Shown here: positions 50,960 to 62,867 of the stretch, one piece after another | How positions within the stretch are numbered: the stretch's first letter is position 1 | How the letters are laid out: every line of letters begins with the position of its first letter | NCBI GenBank assembly: GCA_942159475.1 | Contig: OW804096.1 | Span: forward strand, 128,578,941 to 128,642,940 | Length of the DNA: 64,000 nt | Source of the DNA: Sthenelais limicola | Lineage: Eukaryota > Annelida > Polychaeta > Phyllodocida > Sigalionidae | Reading direction: 5' to 3' | Position numbers and translations under genes: made by a program | The notes under the pieces: generated by a model | What the model was told of the DNA's origin: nothing | What the model saw: only the letters and a program-made list of their open reading frames with translations | Databases searched by the model: none

Positions 50960-53900
50960 ATCACAAGGCCGAAGCAATCTGAGCACCCATTTTCATTGGC
51001 CTTGGTCTCCACGTTCGTTCTAAAAGTTGAAACGCCTCACACTGACTGCTCCGGTTGTACGAATTGGGGGATTGCGGCCAACCATCTGGAAAACAAGCTG
51101 GACCGTGCTCTCACGCCGCGTTAGCAGGTCTATGCTCTAGTCGCAGCTCAGACGACCACACTTTTCATTTCGATATAATAACAGCTGAAGCTATCGACCA
51201 CGCAGGCAGAGTGGTAGTCGGGCAGCCATCATCCATTCCCTTTCATTGCACGTCATGTGCGATGTGCAGCCCCATAGCCGACTCCCTGTCGACGAGCGTG
51301 ATTCGATTACTCTGTTTGCAGGCTCGCTTGCCGGCGGCAATACCAATTTCCCTGGCCAGTGTGCTTTGTGTGGTGCTAACACAGCCAGCCCACTTCTCTC
51401 CCCCTCTCTCTCCTTTCACACAGAGAGCAAACTCTCTCCGACATTCCCCCCTTGCCAAGAGAAACGCGCTCAACCGTATTCATCATGACTGTAAGTGTTA
51501 CCTTTCCCGTCCCCAACTGAATCGTTATGGGCTGGGAATGACCCGAGAAGAATCTTTGAAATTGCGATCAATGATACAACTTGATATTATCCGGGGGGAT
51601 GAGATACAGTTAATGTGATTTCACTTAGTGATTAATGGAGTTTTAAAGGGGATTACAACTCTTTGAATGTTGAATTACTGAGGCATTAAAAGGATCGTTG
51701 AGACATATGGCCGTCGTATACTGACTTGTACCACCGATATTTTTTCTCATTCATTCAACGCAATCCATCATAGTCTAAGCCTAGACGTTGAAGGGGAAAC
51801 TGCTCAGAATAAATATTAGACATACCATTCGGAGAGGAGGGTTCGGCATAAGACATACTTTTTCACAGATAAAATAGGAGACATGCCATCGATCCGGATA
51901 CAGACTGAGACCTTAGAGTAATAGAGCTGAAACCAAGTCGAGGACAGATTCCCCTCTTTCTCTTGTCTTTTGCATATTCAATCATTTAAAAGAAACGTTC
52001 TTTGTGTGATTAGAGTTGATGGACTTTAGATAGATATCAATAATACTGTCACCGGTAACCATTGTTCATCTGCCCTCCATTATGATTATCCTTTCCTGAC
52101 TAATCTTATCAATCACAAGCATAAATTACCACTTCAAACTGGTTGCCAATCTCCTTCACCGCGTGCCTTGAGGGACAGTGATTTGGCAATTAGAGCTTTT
52201 GTTTCCCCGAAAACCAGTCGCGCTTGGTGAACCCTTAATTCTCAGGGAGACCAGATGAGGGTTTGTTTTCTGTGGGGGTTTGGGGGAAGGGTTAGGCAAG
52301 TGCAGAGTCCAGGAATTAGCTGCACTTGATGGCATATTATTGATGGACCGAGTGACAAACACGTGGTGAGGTATCTGCTTGGCCAAGTGACTGTTGACCC
52401 CCCACGGTTCAATGGGCGTTTGACTCACCAGCTTGACCTGTGTATGGCTTGTGAAAATCATCACCCACAACATTCTCTCCTTCGCGATGGCTCGAAATCG
52501 TGGCCCATTCACATTACATTAACAACAATGGAATTATTTCTATACTTATTGATCAGATTATAGCCGATATGATCATTAGTCATTACTCTCGGTGCTGCTT
52601 TAATCCATGCATGGAATATTGATGTCATGAACTCACGTACACATTGGTGATAACTTACAGCCGTTAAGTGAGTTGTGGTTGAATTATCCTGACTTCGAAT
52701 AAAGGTTTCATTGTAAAGAGTTGGCAATACAAAAATAGATTCACTTTCTCGTAAGTTCAGGTGTGAATATTATCGAGGTTGGATAGATAGGACAAATGTT
52801 GAATGGAAATAAATGGAAGAACATAAAAAATGCACCTAGGTTTTTTTTGTATGAAACCACGGTTCCCTTTGAGTCTCTTTGGAGGTCACACTGTGCGGAT
52901 AGGGAAGCACTACATATCCCATAGGTTTGCCACATCTATTCTAAGGACTCCCTTCAGGGGTAAATTATTAATATCCCTTCCTTAAACCTTCGGCGTCGTG
53001 GTGATAAAGGACTGGGAAAAGGGAAAGGGGTGCGCTGCCGAGTCTTTAATCACAATCTCCAGCGCCATTTTACAATTTATTAACGAGGAGATGGCTGAGT
53101 TTGGCGAGTAGAAATGACTGCGGTCTGGCCAGATTAAATATGCAAAGTGATGAAAGGTTATTAACTCCGGCCCCGTGGCCTCCCACTCCTCTGTGTTTAC
53201 ACGAGATGGCCGAACTGAGTGAAGGACAGATGGGGGCTGGGTATACTGTAGCTGCTATCAATCTGAACAAATGTAGAAGGCGTGTTTACTATGCTCTTTA
53301 CCTACGACCGGTCTCAGCCCAGTGCTTATTTATCCCGCAGCCAAAGGGTTATAGTCCTTCTCCTACTTTTCCTCTCCTCTCCAGCCACACACACAAATAG
53401 ATGACCTGACCCAGGCTTAGGATGATAGAAAGCCCCTCACACCATGTACCAGAGCACCCCTGAATAATCTAGCTGACCCCAAGCCTTAGCTACTATGGAT
53501 GGTGCTCTCGCTGAATAAGAATGTGGCGTGGAGTTAGGGGTGAAAAGAGTGGGAAATGGTTTTGGGTTAGGCTCTGTATGGACCCCCAGCAAAGATTGAC
53601 GACCATTACCAGCGAACTGCACGCTGTGGAGAGCAAGAGGCTTTTGAATCGAGAGCGTCGGTTCTGACAAACCAGTTGATTTGTTTGGCAATTCCATGGG
53701 ACTCCGAAATGAAATTTGTCTCGCCCATAAGCCTGTGTGCGAGGGAAAATTGAAGGAGTAGCGAGCACAAAAACAGTTCAGAGTGATGTGACTACTCAAG
53801 CGATCGTTGCATTTGAACAAAATTCCATTAGGGACATTGATTATCGAGGCGAGGCTTCAGTATGAACACGAATGTCTCCCTATATTATTTTGAAGAGACA

Positions 53901-54412
53901 CCTATAGGACTCTTGTGAAATAAATGAATGGATTTAACAGTATGGTTGTTCTTTATCTAATATCTGATATGAACTAATTAGATATTCGCATTACGTACTG
54001 TTAAATACCTTGACCGTTGAGTCATAATGTATTACAGTAAGTTAAGATGTTGTTTTATTATTTCGTCAAAGGCCAATCAATACATGTACATATTTAAAAC
54101 AGATCAAGTGAAAAAACGCTATCCACCATGGATTTTCTCAAGCATCGCCTAAGATGATGCATTTATCATGTCGCTTTTGCATTCATGCTAGCAACAGTGT
54201 TATTTTTGCTAGGGAATACGCATTTGTTTATAAGAGTGAAAAGGCGTCCTGATACACCTAACCTGCAATTCATGCAGTATTTGCGTATCATGTAAAGCTC
54301 CCCCGCCGAGACACGGGGATAATATGATCTTGAGAAAGCTAGAGCAGTCTTTGCAGCTTCTTCACCAGGCAAAGAGCCAATCAGTCCTCTGTTGAACGTT
54401 GGTCCTCCTCAT

Positions 54413-54447
54413 TGCAAGTCCCAACCATCTGTAGTGGTTGGACTGCA
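54413..54447. other. 13-bp hairpin with two bulges
   Basis: The left arm TGCAAGTCCCAACCA and right arm TGGTTGGACTGCA pair over 13 base pairs if A and C are bulged on the left, leaving a 7-base loop. The stem is too short for a typical animal microRNA precursor and does not extend further, so a role as RNA is doubtful. Confidence 0.4.
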
Positions 54448-54577
54448 TGCTAATGGAACTGCAGATAGTGGTGTATGGGATGAATGGAGACAATTACCGG
54501 GGCATAAAGTAATTAATCACAGCGCCAGATCAATAGTGTCATCTCGCCGCGGCTGACAAGGGCTTGCTAGTCTGCTC

Positions 54578-54592
54578 GTTGCCATGGTGAAC
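54578..54592. promoter_or_regulatory. RFX X-box-like site
   Basis: GTTGCCATGGTGAAC begins as a perfect X-box left half (GTTGCCATGG) and ends in a looser right half. Only sequence similarity to the known RFX consensus supports it. Confidence 0.3.
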
Positions 54593-55444
54593 ACTAAAAA
54601 GCGCCTGTTCTCTGAGGGTGTTAGAAAGCAAGTCCCAAGTAGCTAGGCGAGCTGGCGAGGAAATTATCAACACCGAGTATGAACGGTGGCACATGTGAGG
54701 AAAACATATTAATTTCCTGCTTCGACGTTTGGATGGGTTAGGTAACACAACGTAGGCCGAAATTTGCCTAGAACCGTCAGTCCGGGGTCAAGGATTTGTG
54801 AGTAATGTCGACGGTTTTCTGCCAACTCTGAGATGAGGTTATTGGCCTTTGAATACTGAACCTGACAGAGAAAAGTAAACACTTGCTTCACGAGTACACT
54901 CAATAAGTGCCTGAATTTCACTCGTTAACAAGAAGTGATGGACAACTAATTGCGATTCATTATAGGTGATACATAAGATTGACCCGGACTGTGAACAAAA
55001 GAAACCCGCGGTAGCTATCTCTTTAGCTAGATATATGCGGTAATAAGAATTAAAAGTGGGTAATTATTTTTAAGTCGTATCTCATCTACCGGTATTGGTG
55101 AATGTATTCTAGGAACCAATTTAAAATAATAGGTGGAAATGGATATGCGATATATAGTGACCTTATAGCTACACTTTCTCCCTTATGAAATACATAGCAA
55201 CTCAATATCTCATATTACATCACCAGTATATATGTATTTTCGTTATACTTATGTTTTCTCATGTGTTTCTTTTCCTAGCTTAAAATGTTTGAATGATAGA
55301 AATGAGAATACCTTGAGGTACTTGGACCATGTCGTTGTACGGTATAGTGTCTAATAATTGCGGAATTGTTCTCTATGTTTATTTATACTATATTTGTTGC
55401 TAAGCGGGGACTGTTTTCTTCGAATGAGTGTTATCAGATTCCCT

Positions 55445-55645
55445 TATATATATATTTTTCACTTTGTGTAATTGGTATAATGATATTATAAATTAAGTTA
55501 AATCAGGCTATGCTGAGAATATCGTTTATGACGAAATGTATCTGTTCCTGAATAAAATATTGTTTTCAAATCATTCAAATCAAATCAATAGGGGTGTGCA
55601 CAATGAGGTATAAATAACAGTGCACACATATTATATATATATTTA
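55445..55645. repeat. AT-rich low-complexity region with TA runs
   Basis: Short TA runs occur at 55445-55455 and about 55629-55642 within a broadly AT-rich kilobase (about 54.9-55.9 kb). No coding potential is seen. Confidence 0.6.
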
Positions 55646-55684
55646 TAGTGTTACACATACCGCAACTCCTACGACAATATTTAG

Positions 55685-55710
55685 AACAACGAGACTACAC
55701 TCTCGTTGTT
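55685..55710. other. perfect 10-bp inverted repeat (hairpin)
   Basis: AACAACGAGA (55685-55694), loop CTACAC, TCTCGTTGTT (55701-55710). The arms are exact complements, and one further G-T wobble pair is possible in RNA. Each arm contains AACAA, a SOX-like core, so it may be a dimeric HMG-box site or simply a DNA hairpin. No T run or gene end makes it a terminator. Confidence 0.6.
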
Positions 55711-57400
55711 TAGAATAAGCAAGATTTGGGGCCGAGATATTTATGTTGTGTCATATCAATAGAGTTGCAAAATAATGACCCAACATAATTTACTCGAAAG
55801 TCATGAAAACCAATTTTATACAGGATACGTGATCATGTGATTATAGTGTCACTTTTAAGTGTTAGCAGAAACCACATTTGTATATTTTCTACGTGCACAA
55901 AGTATACACTAAAGACTCATACTAGACTGCAAACATCGATTTTATTGTACTAAGAAAACTATATGAACATAGCAAAAGAGTTTTATACCCCGAGGTGTGT
56001 AGCATTCGTATTTATTCAGAACTTAAAAACAAACTGGAACCCATCCAACTGAACAGAAACTATATCGACATAAATCTGCTTCCACTAGTAATCACTCCGG
56101 ACATATTCCTATATTTACATCCGTCTAATTGATAACACCAAGCCCAAGATATACTCATATAATTACACACCTTTAGCTTGAAAGGGGATGTTCTACTAGG
56201 TGTAGACAAGGTCACCCAAGTCGGAGCTGCTGTAGGTATTGTATAGGCTTATACACCAACACAAGTATAATGACGGTCAGACAGCCCTACCACAGACCAA
56301 CCGTTCACAATGGCATGCGTAACAAGCGACTCAAATATTTTCTGCTGAATAATGTTTTCAGGATAAAGGAAGTCGTGTATACCGATGTGAGTTTGAAAAA
56401 GCGCCGATTATGTCTCCCCTTTTCACACGATGCTTACATTTCCCACATCACGAGGCAAAGCCATTTGGTTCCTGGCCTGTCTAAATAATCACTGTTCTGA
56501 TTTACTCAACCTGCTTCACTCGTCTTTCAGACCAATATGCTGGCTTCTCAAGCAAACCAAATACTCATTTTCTCCCTCCGATTCTCATAACATTGTGGGA
56601 GTCAACATACAATATCAATAACCATGCGCGTTTGTTAAACTGAAGAAGGTCACAAGACTTTATGGAGTGGAGAAGAGATATAATGACCATTGGCATTTAC
56701 CCAATCATCATATTGGACTGTGAGTGTTCCGTAAATCCCCGTCCCACATTATTTAGGGTAGATACTGGCAAAGCACCAACTGTAAGTGCCTGCAGACTCA
56801 GAAGGCTAGGGCTTTTTAACATGTGGTGCACTGGGGTATTTCTGTGTGATACTGATAACAACTGTGCAGGCATGTCGACGGTCGATAGCTCGTACTTATA
56901 GAAATAGAGTTAGACCGAGTGCCAGGGGAGATTGGAGTTACTGGAGGGGCTAGTCATGTAAAATGCTTCTACCAGAAAATGCTCGAGGCAAATTATTCCC
57001 CGGTCAAAGGAATCACACATGTATCCCATATCCTTCTTTCCTTTTCATTCCCGAGCACATAAGTTTATCATATCCGACCTTGTTCCGCATTCATACATCC
57101 CTTTATGCCCACTTCTAAAACACGTCCACACACGGCTTCTTCCTAGAGGAGACGGATGAATAGGGTATTAATATCAGACCTCACGTTTGTACTGTTAATG
57201 TGATTCACATATTGGGACATTCCCATACGTTATTGATATGACTGCTCTTGATGTCAAAATAGACAGGATATGTTTTGTTTGGATTGAATTTCTGAGAAGA
57301 ACTCGCATCGCAACATGTTTCAATTCCCTCGTTTCTATGAAATCATCCGCGCCAGTAATAAATAAATGGATGGATGTTTTAAGTCTGGGATAAATCACCA

Positions 57401-57425
57401 TTGCTGCTGCTTCTGCTTCTGCTGC
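57401..57425. repeat. GCT/TCT triplet repeat
   Basis: TTGCTGCTGC followed by TTCTGC units. A short imperfect triplet repeat that gives an Ala/Glu run in a chance minus-strand frame. Confidence 0.75.
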
Positions 57426-59260
57426 GGCAGTAACAGCAAGTTGCAGAGTATGTTGCAATAAATCCCCGAAGTGTTCTTCGCCGCTAGACCAGAGAACACG
57501 AGTAGTGAAGCAATGTTTTAGTTAGCCGGATCCACGAGCCCTAGCTTAATGTTACCATCAATACCCAGTGAGTGTTTATCGATCGCTGTCAGGCTTCCAG
57601 TAGGGCTTCCAGCACGGAGATTAGACTAACCCTGAAGGAGACTTGAAGGCCAGCCTGACTGTCATTACCCTCGCCTTGGTGGGCACGCAATGCTCCACAA
57701 TCAACCTGGTAATGAGAACTTTTCATCTTTAAGCACATCAATTTGGATGAATTATTCATAAATCCATATCCATGGGGGTTTAGTGGTGACACGGACTGTC
57801 TGACGGCACCATTGTAGACAAGAGTCTGTCGTCCTGTCTTGTGAATCTCCACACTCCTCCCACCCTATCGAGTTGACTACCCTTCATGACACGAGGTTCA
57901 GGATCTAGATCTTGGGCTACAAATTGTGAAATAAGCAACTATTCATTCAAATATTCACTTGCAAGCATTCTTGCTGCACCGCATTTTTTTTTTCAGTCGA
58001 TCGACCCCGATGGCGATGAAATGGCGCTTCCTTATAGAAAGCTCAATCTTTCTTTGTATAATGGCTTGAATTTTGTAATGTGGGAAACAAAGGTGTTTTC
58101 ATAGTCGGGGTGCTAATTGCAAAGCTTAACAGCCATGCAGAGTACACTGCAGTATAAAGGAAATGTCTCTCCACACACACATGTATCTGTTCCATAGTAT
58201 AGAGAGGTTATTTTAGGAAAACCATTGAGCCAACCAACGGCAAAGTATTGGCGACGGTTTGTATGAAGAAGGAAAGTAAGGGGCGGTAGAATGGACGCCA
58301 GATCTGAAATGTATGCAGCAAGGGGTGATAACACCCAAGAAGCTGGGCCATTGACCAACACTTCTTCGTGGTGGGAACTTGACCCTGCCTTTCCGAAATC
58401 GATACCGACTGTCAACCCAGCAGATAAATGCAAATCAATGTAAAACTATGTGCTAGAACTGTCTGCATAAAAGAGTCAGAAGTAAAATGCTATAATTATA
58501 CACGTTTGTTGTTAAGTCCCGATCGTTATAGACATGGAAATTGTCCTCTCAAACTGGTAAAAATATTTACAGTGGCATGTCCTTCAACCGTATCTAAATA
58601 ATTGATTAGTTAATATCTCGATGGGTGACACCAACAAGATAGATTGGTGTTACGGTGAACTTTATTACTTTATTATCTTACTACTAAGGGTTTTGTTAGA
58701 AACAGCGTCAGGCAGAGTATATCCCGTGATTACTGATCTTCATAGCTACGTCATGCTGAATATAAAAAGAATTATAACGGAGGGACACTAGTTCAATAGA
58801 TATCTAATTGTGACTGGATCTATTGACGAGATTGACCTTTTTCTATTGACACGGTTCATGTTTTTTCCAAGCCGACCTAAAAACACGAACCTGTCATCCA
58901 CTCTAGATATCTGTCTGAGTTATGGCGCACATTTTTCTTGGAGGTACACATTGCTGTTTCTTTCTCCTTTGATCTTTCAAATGAATCTTTCCCCTTGGTC
59001 GTGTTAGTTTTCCCTTTTAAAGGAAACCGAGCCGGAAATTATATGCCAGCGCTCGTCTGGATCAGAAATGACTTTTTCTCGAATCGTTTGAAAACCGAGA
59101 TTAAAACGTTTTCTGATAACCTCTCGGAAGGTGACCTCGGTACTCGTCAACAAAGGGAATAAATCAATTCTACCTGCCCACCGCATCGTTCACTGTTAGA
59201 CGGGCACACGCGGAAGAGCAACCCTTCCAACAATGACCAGTGAATGGTTTTAGCTGTATG

Positions 59261-59295
59261 AGAAGCCACTTGGCCATCACCATGGACTGGCTTCT
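59261..59295. promoter_or_regulatory. inverted pair of near-motif AGAAGCCA
   Basis: AGAAGCCA (59261-59268) and TGGCTTCT (59288-59295) are exact inverted copies separated by 19 bases that include TTGGCCATCACCATGG. They differ by one end base from the recurrent octamer, which supports the view that the seven-base core GAAGCCA is used in dyads. Confidence 0.35.
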
Positions 59296-61421
59296 TTCGA
59301 TACAACACTTTCTGTCCTTTCTGTGTAAAGGGGGTGGTCGCTTAACCAGTCTGACTAGATGATGGTACAGATGGCGTTTTCCATTCCATCAACCCCAGGT
59401 TTGTAATGGAAGTTGCCTGCCATCAGAGAAGGAGGAAAAGGAAGAGGACAGGGAAAATGAGGCAGAGGAAGAGAAAAAGCCTGGCGGGCTCGCTTGTAGC
59501 TCTTCGTGATACCCTCTAACCCCTCCCTCGCCAAGTGCCAGACCCTTCCTAAAAGCCAGTCAATATTGAGGGGCAAGGCCATTCAGCCGCGAGGCTTGCC
59601 ACGCAGCAGCCTGACTTGCCGCAATAATGGGCTTAGTATTGCTTAGTAGGGGTGAAGGATGGAATACCCAGCACAAACATCTGAGGGCAGACTCTAATTA
59701 AGCCTGCTGAGCCGACGCTCCTTCACCTTTATCTGTGAGGCTTTAAATTTCAGGCAGTTCTGAGGGCCCACTGTGCCAGATCTTCACTCGTGGGAACATG
59801 TACATTCGATTCAATAGATAGACATGTACACAAATGTAGCTTTGAGTCTCTGAGTCTGAAGTCTGTTCCAAGTGTGCATACTATACGCCTGTTTATGAGC
59901 TTTTTATTCTTGACCAAGCCTCAGAGTAATATATTTTACTGGGTGAGAAACTAAACATACTTTATTGCGGACGGAAGGAATTGAACAAGTTATTTTTTTA
60001 TATTTTGTTGGAAGTGAGAAGGGATTTCTTTGATGTCAAGCCATTGCCAACCGTTGGAAAGATATATGCCGTCCTATTAATTAGTTCAAGCAGAATAAAT
60101 TGGATAAGACCTTGGGTCTTTTCGCTTTAATATTCGACTAGACCTAATCTGGTAGTAATAGGGTTCCTATTGCTCCAAGGCCTAATGAACATTAGAGGAA
60201 GACTAAGAGAGATTGAACATGTTATTTCCATCAAAGTAGGCCTACGATGCCTTTTCACTGTCAACGGCAAACACTTATGTTTAACGAGAACCTCACGCTT
60301 TAATGATTTTAAACTTGAGTTGATAATAGCAGATGGTATACGTCACTTGTGTTGAGGGTCATAGACTGTTTATCTTTAGAGAGAAGGCAAGTAAGCCAGA
60401 CATTGAACGCCGTTTGCCTGACATCCGATACCCAAAGCACTAATAGTAATATTTTGCCTGTACATAAGGCAGTGGTAGTAATGGAGGAGAAAGGGAGGGC
60501 ATATGAGCGGCCTCGGGATTCAGGGACCAGCTAAATTGCACGATCAATTAGGCCTATTGGCCAGCTGAAGTGGGATGGAATAGAGCTCTGAGGGATAACA
60601 GCGTCCCCAAGGATTAATGCCTCTGCCGTTGCCAGCACGAGGAAGACATATTGGGAGAATCCCCTGCGTAGAATATTGAAGTACATTTTGTATGATGCAT
60701 CTGCAAACACTGAGGTAGCTGTCGACAGTGTTGCCCTAAATCCTCATATTGTTTGTCTAACGTTTCATGTGTGGAAAGGACATGATAAATATTTCCCGAG
60801 GACATGACATTTCACCAAGCGTCGTCATATCACGCGTAGCCTCGTTTCTTGTGGCCCTTCCAAGCTCGCGATATTCTCGCTCTATTCTCGTTAATCGGTT
60901 GCTATGGAGAGGAGCATTGTTCCGACCCGCGCCTGTCCAAAGCAGATCCAGCCGTCATCGAGGGTCTGCATCAATTAGCCTCCACACAAGGAGCATGGCT
61001 TTATTCATTTTAGGCACGCCCGCTTGCCTAGTCCTAACATTATTACCAGCTAGGCTGTGGCGCGGCAGCTGGCATCTCTGAACGAGTAAAAGCGAATACG
61101 GCCATCATATGCCCACGTTGTCGCTCGTCCCATATTGTCTATGACATTATAACATGGACTCGCCTGACAGGCATGATTACATAGGCAGACCGTCCTCTTT
61201 TGACATACATACTGCATTACAGTGTGACAACAACACAGACCATCTAGAATACAATTTATATCCTTGCACTGTTGTATTTACTTGCCATGCATTAAAGGTT
61301 GTTCTCGGGGGTAGCTTGCCTGTATGTAGGGAAAGTAGTAGGGGAGGCGATGGTGAGAAGTGTAAGAGAGGCGACGGCCACCAACGAGAACGGACGCCAT
61401 CTTGAATTCCCCATCATGATA

Positions 61422-61459
61422 CCCACCACTACAACCACCACCACTACCACATACTACCA
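61422..61459. repeat. ACC/CCA triplet repeat
   Basis: Interrupted CCA and ACC triplets on the + strand. Overlapping frames give Thr or Gly runs that reflect the repeat. Confidence 0.8.
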
Positions 61460-62524
61460 TCCCCTCAATGCCATGCTCGCGACCTAGGCTACCAGTTTCC
61501 ATCTCTAGCTTCCACGGCCCCTGAACATAATTATTAAATCAATGGTTATTAACAAATCAAAATGAAGTATGGACAGAAAAAGTCAGGGCTGTAAATGTGA
61601 TTCTGACACAGTTACAATTTAGATAGTTCCACCCACTGGAATCTCAATGGCCTTTCGGCTGTTCTATTGATTTTACACTAGGTTAAACAGTCAAATTTTA
61701 TTGCTGCAGCGTTATCGGATTGCTTATCAATTACCAACTGATATCTAACCGTTGGTGGGCGAGACATACTTAACACATTATTGGCAAACTTGTAGGTGTC
61801 TGAACAAGAATAAAGGCCGTTCTTGAAAGCAAACTTGTAGGTAAACGATCATGTGGCCTTTGTTCATACAGCCATTTACAGGCCATACTATTTGTGGGAT
61901 AGCTAGCGAGGCTTTGTGTTTTGATACGCTTTTTATAGCTCGCTCACAGATAGAATTTATTGTTTGCGGGCGTATCCTAATGAGGTAATATCGACCATAG
62001 CACGGCCATTCAGATAACAAAAGTAGATGGGGCAAAAAAGGATCAAACAATTCTTTCGAATAATTAATGCGAATGAGTCTACATTCAATCCATTCAACTT
62101 GCGCTGTGATCCAACGATATGATGCGGAAATAGATATCACAAAGACAAGAGTGATCTGGGGAACAGTCGTTTGAGATATATCATCATTTTATTCTCCCGT
62201 CGCGATGATTTATTACACATGACAGAGGCCTGTTGTAACAACTACCCACACTCCTGACCTATTTGATAGCCTGGCGGCATAAATAATGTTTTAATAAGAC
62301 CAAGAGCTCTGAGACGTTAAATAAGAGTGGGTGGAAGGAACATTTAATAGTGGAGCCGGTGCGTAGAAAGGGAAGACCAGTTGTTATTGGAACGATCGAT
62401 TGTTGTAGCCATGAACAAAGCAGTGTCGCTTCAAGTGGCGCTTTGGTTTATAAGTCTATGTAAGCCACACCGCATGGCTTCCCTGCCTTCCATCCTAGAC
62501 TTATCGGCAGCCGTGCTTTATTTA

Positions 62525-62708
62525 CCCAACGCGGCGGCAGGTTCAAGTCCCGCGTGGCCCAATGTGCCCCTCAATAGCCAATCAGCGCATGAATTTCTCC
62601 AAAGTCGCACTCTCATTGGCTCCCGCTGTTGCCGCCTCGACGTCCACAGCGAGGAGTGAGAGAAAAGGGAGAGAGGGAGGTGTGCATCTCATCTGCCTGG
62701 CTGAGAAC
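62525..62708 (+). promoter_or_regulatory. candidate CpG-rich, CCAAT-box promoter
   Basis: Three CCAAT-type boxes lie close together: CCAAT at 62559-62563, CCAAT within AGCCAATCAG at 62578-62582 (a full NF-Y consensus) and inverted ATTGG at 62615-62619. The patch has many CpG dinucleotides (GCGGCGG, CCCGCGT, GTCGC, GCCGCCTCGACG), more than most of the window. A purine-rich leader follows, then an ATG at 62709. The layout resembles a TATA-less animal promoter. No initiator or transcript can be seen, so the call is tentative. Confidence 0.3.
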
Positions 62709-62867
62709 ATGGCGAGTGTTGCCTGTGCTCCAGCAATACAGCCGGTAATACTGGTTAATTTCCTCGACAACAAGACAGACTCGACGTGGCAATTTAACTC
62801 ACGCAGATATTCTCCGCGTCTATCCAATTGTTTACTCAGAATGATATATCACGACGGCCCATCATGA
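62709..62867 (+). CDS. candidate first coding exon or short ORF, unidentified
   Basis: An ATG in strong Kozak context (GAACATGG: A at -3, G at +4) opens 52 codons beginning MASVACAPAIQPVILVNFLD, then TGA. A possible donor, CCG|GTAATA, follows codon 12, so the coding part could be only those 12 codons with the rest intron. I recognise no protein, and the whole frame may be chance. Its interest comes from the CCAAT/CpG patch about 90-150 bases upstream. Confidence 0.2.
   Translation: MASVACAPAIQPVILVNFLDNKTDSTWQFNSRRYSPRLSNCLLRMIYHDGPS

Larger units (their letters stand above)
44912..54412. other. gene-free stretch, no defensible exon
   Basis: Contains the longest frame of the window (187 codons, 51055-51618), which is within chance expectation and has no recognised domain. 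It also has a 19-bp duplication at 49751, the motif cluster at 50933-50959 and a near-copy of a forkhead-type 20-mer at 48472. The rest is unremarkable AT-leaning sequence. Confidence 0.55.
55760..62524. other. gene-free stretch, no defensible exon
   Basis: Short chance frames only. It contains a GCT/TCT triplet run at 57401-57425, an inverted AGAAGCCA pair at 59261-59295, a CCA-type triplet repeat at 61422-61459, and a CpG-richer patch at about 60.8-61.1 kb that has no recognisable start or splice arrangement. Confidence 0.5.

Noticed and set aside
51055..51618. 187-codon open frame, the longest in the window
   Set aside because: It lacks an ATG start (it opens with TTG), has no recognisable domain, overlaps open frames on both strands, and a frame this long is about what chance gives in 64 kb.
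52041..52059. TAATACTGTCA, resembling the start of the miR-8/200 family
   Set aside because: The match breaks after TAATACTGTC-A, and no hairpin arm is present nearby.
62538..62560. GGTTCAAGTCC, resembling a tRNA T-loop
   Set aside because: The T-stem does not pair properly, and no D-arm or acceptor stem is found at the right distance.
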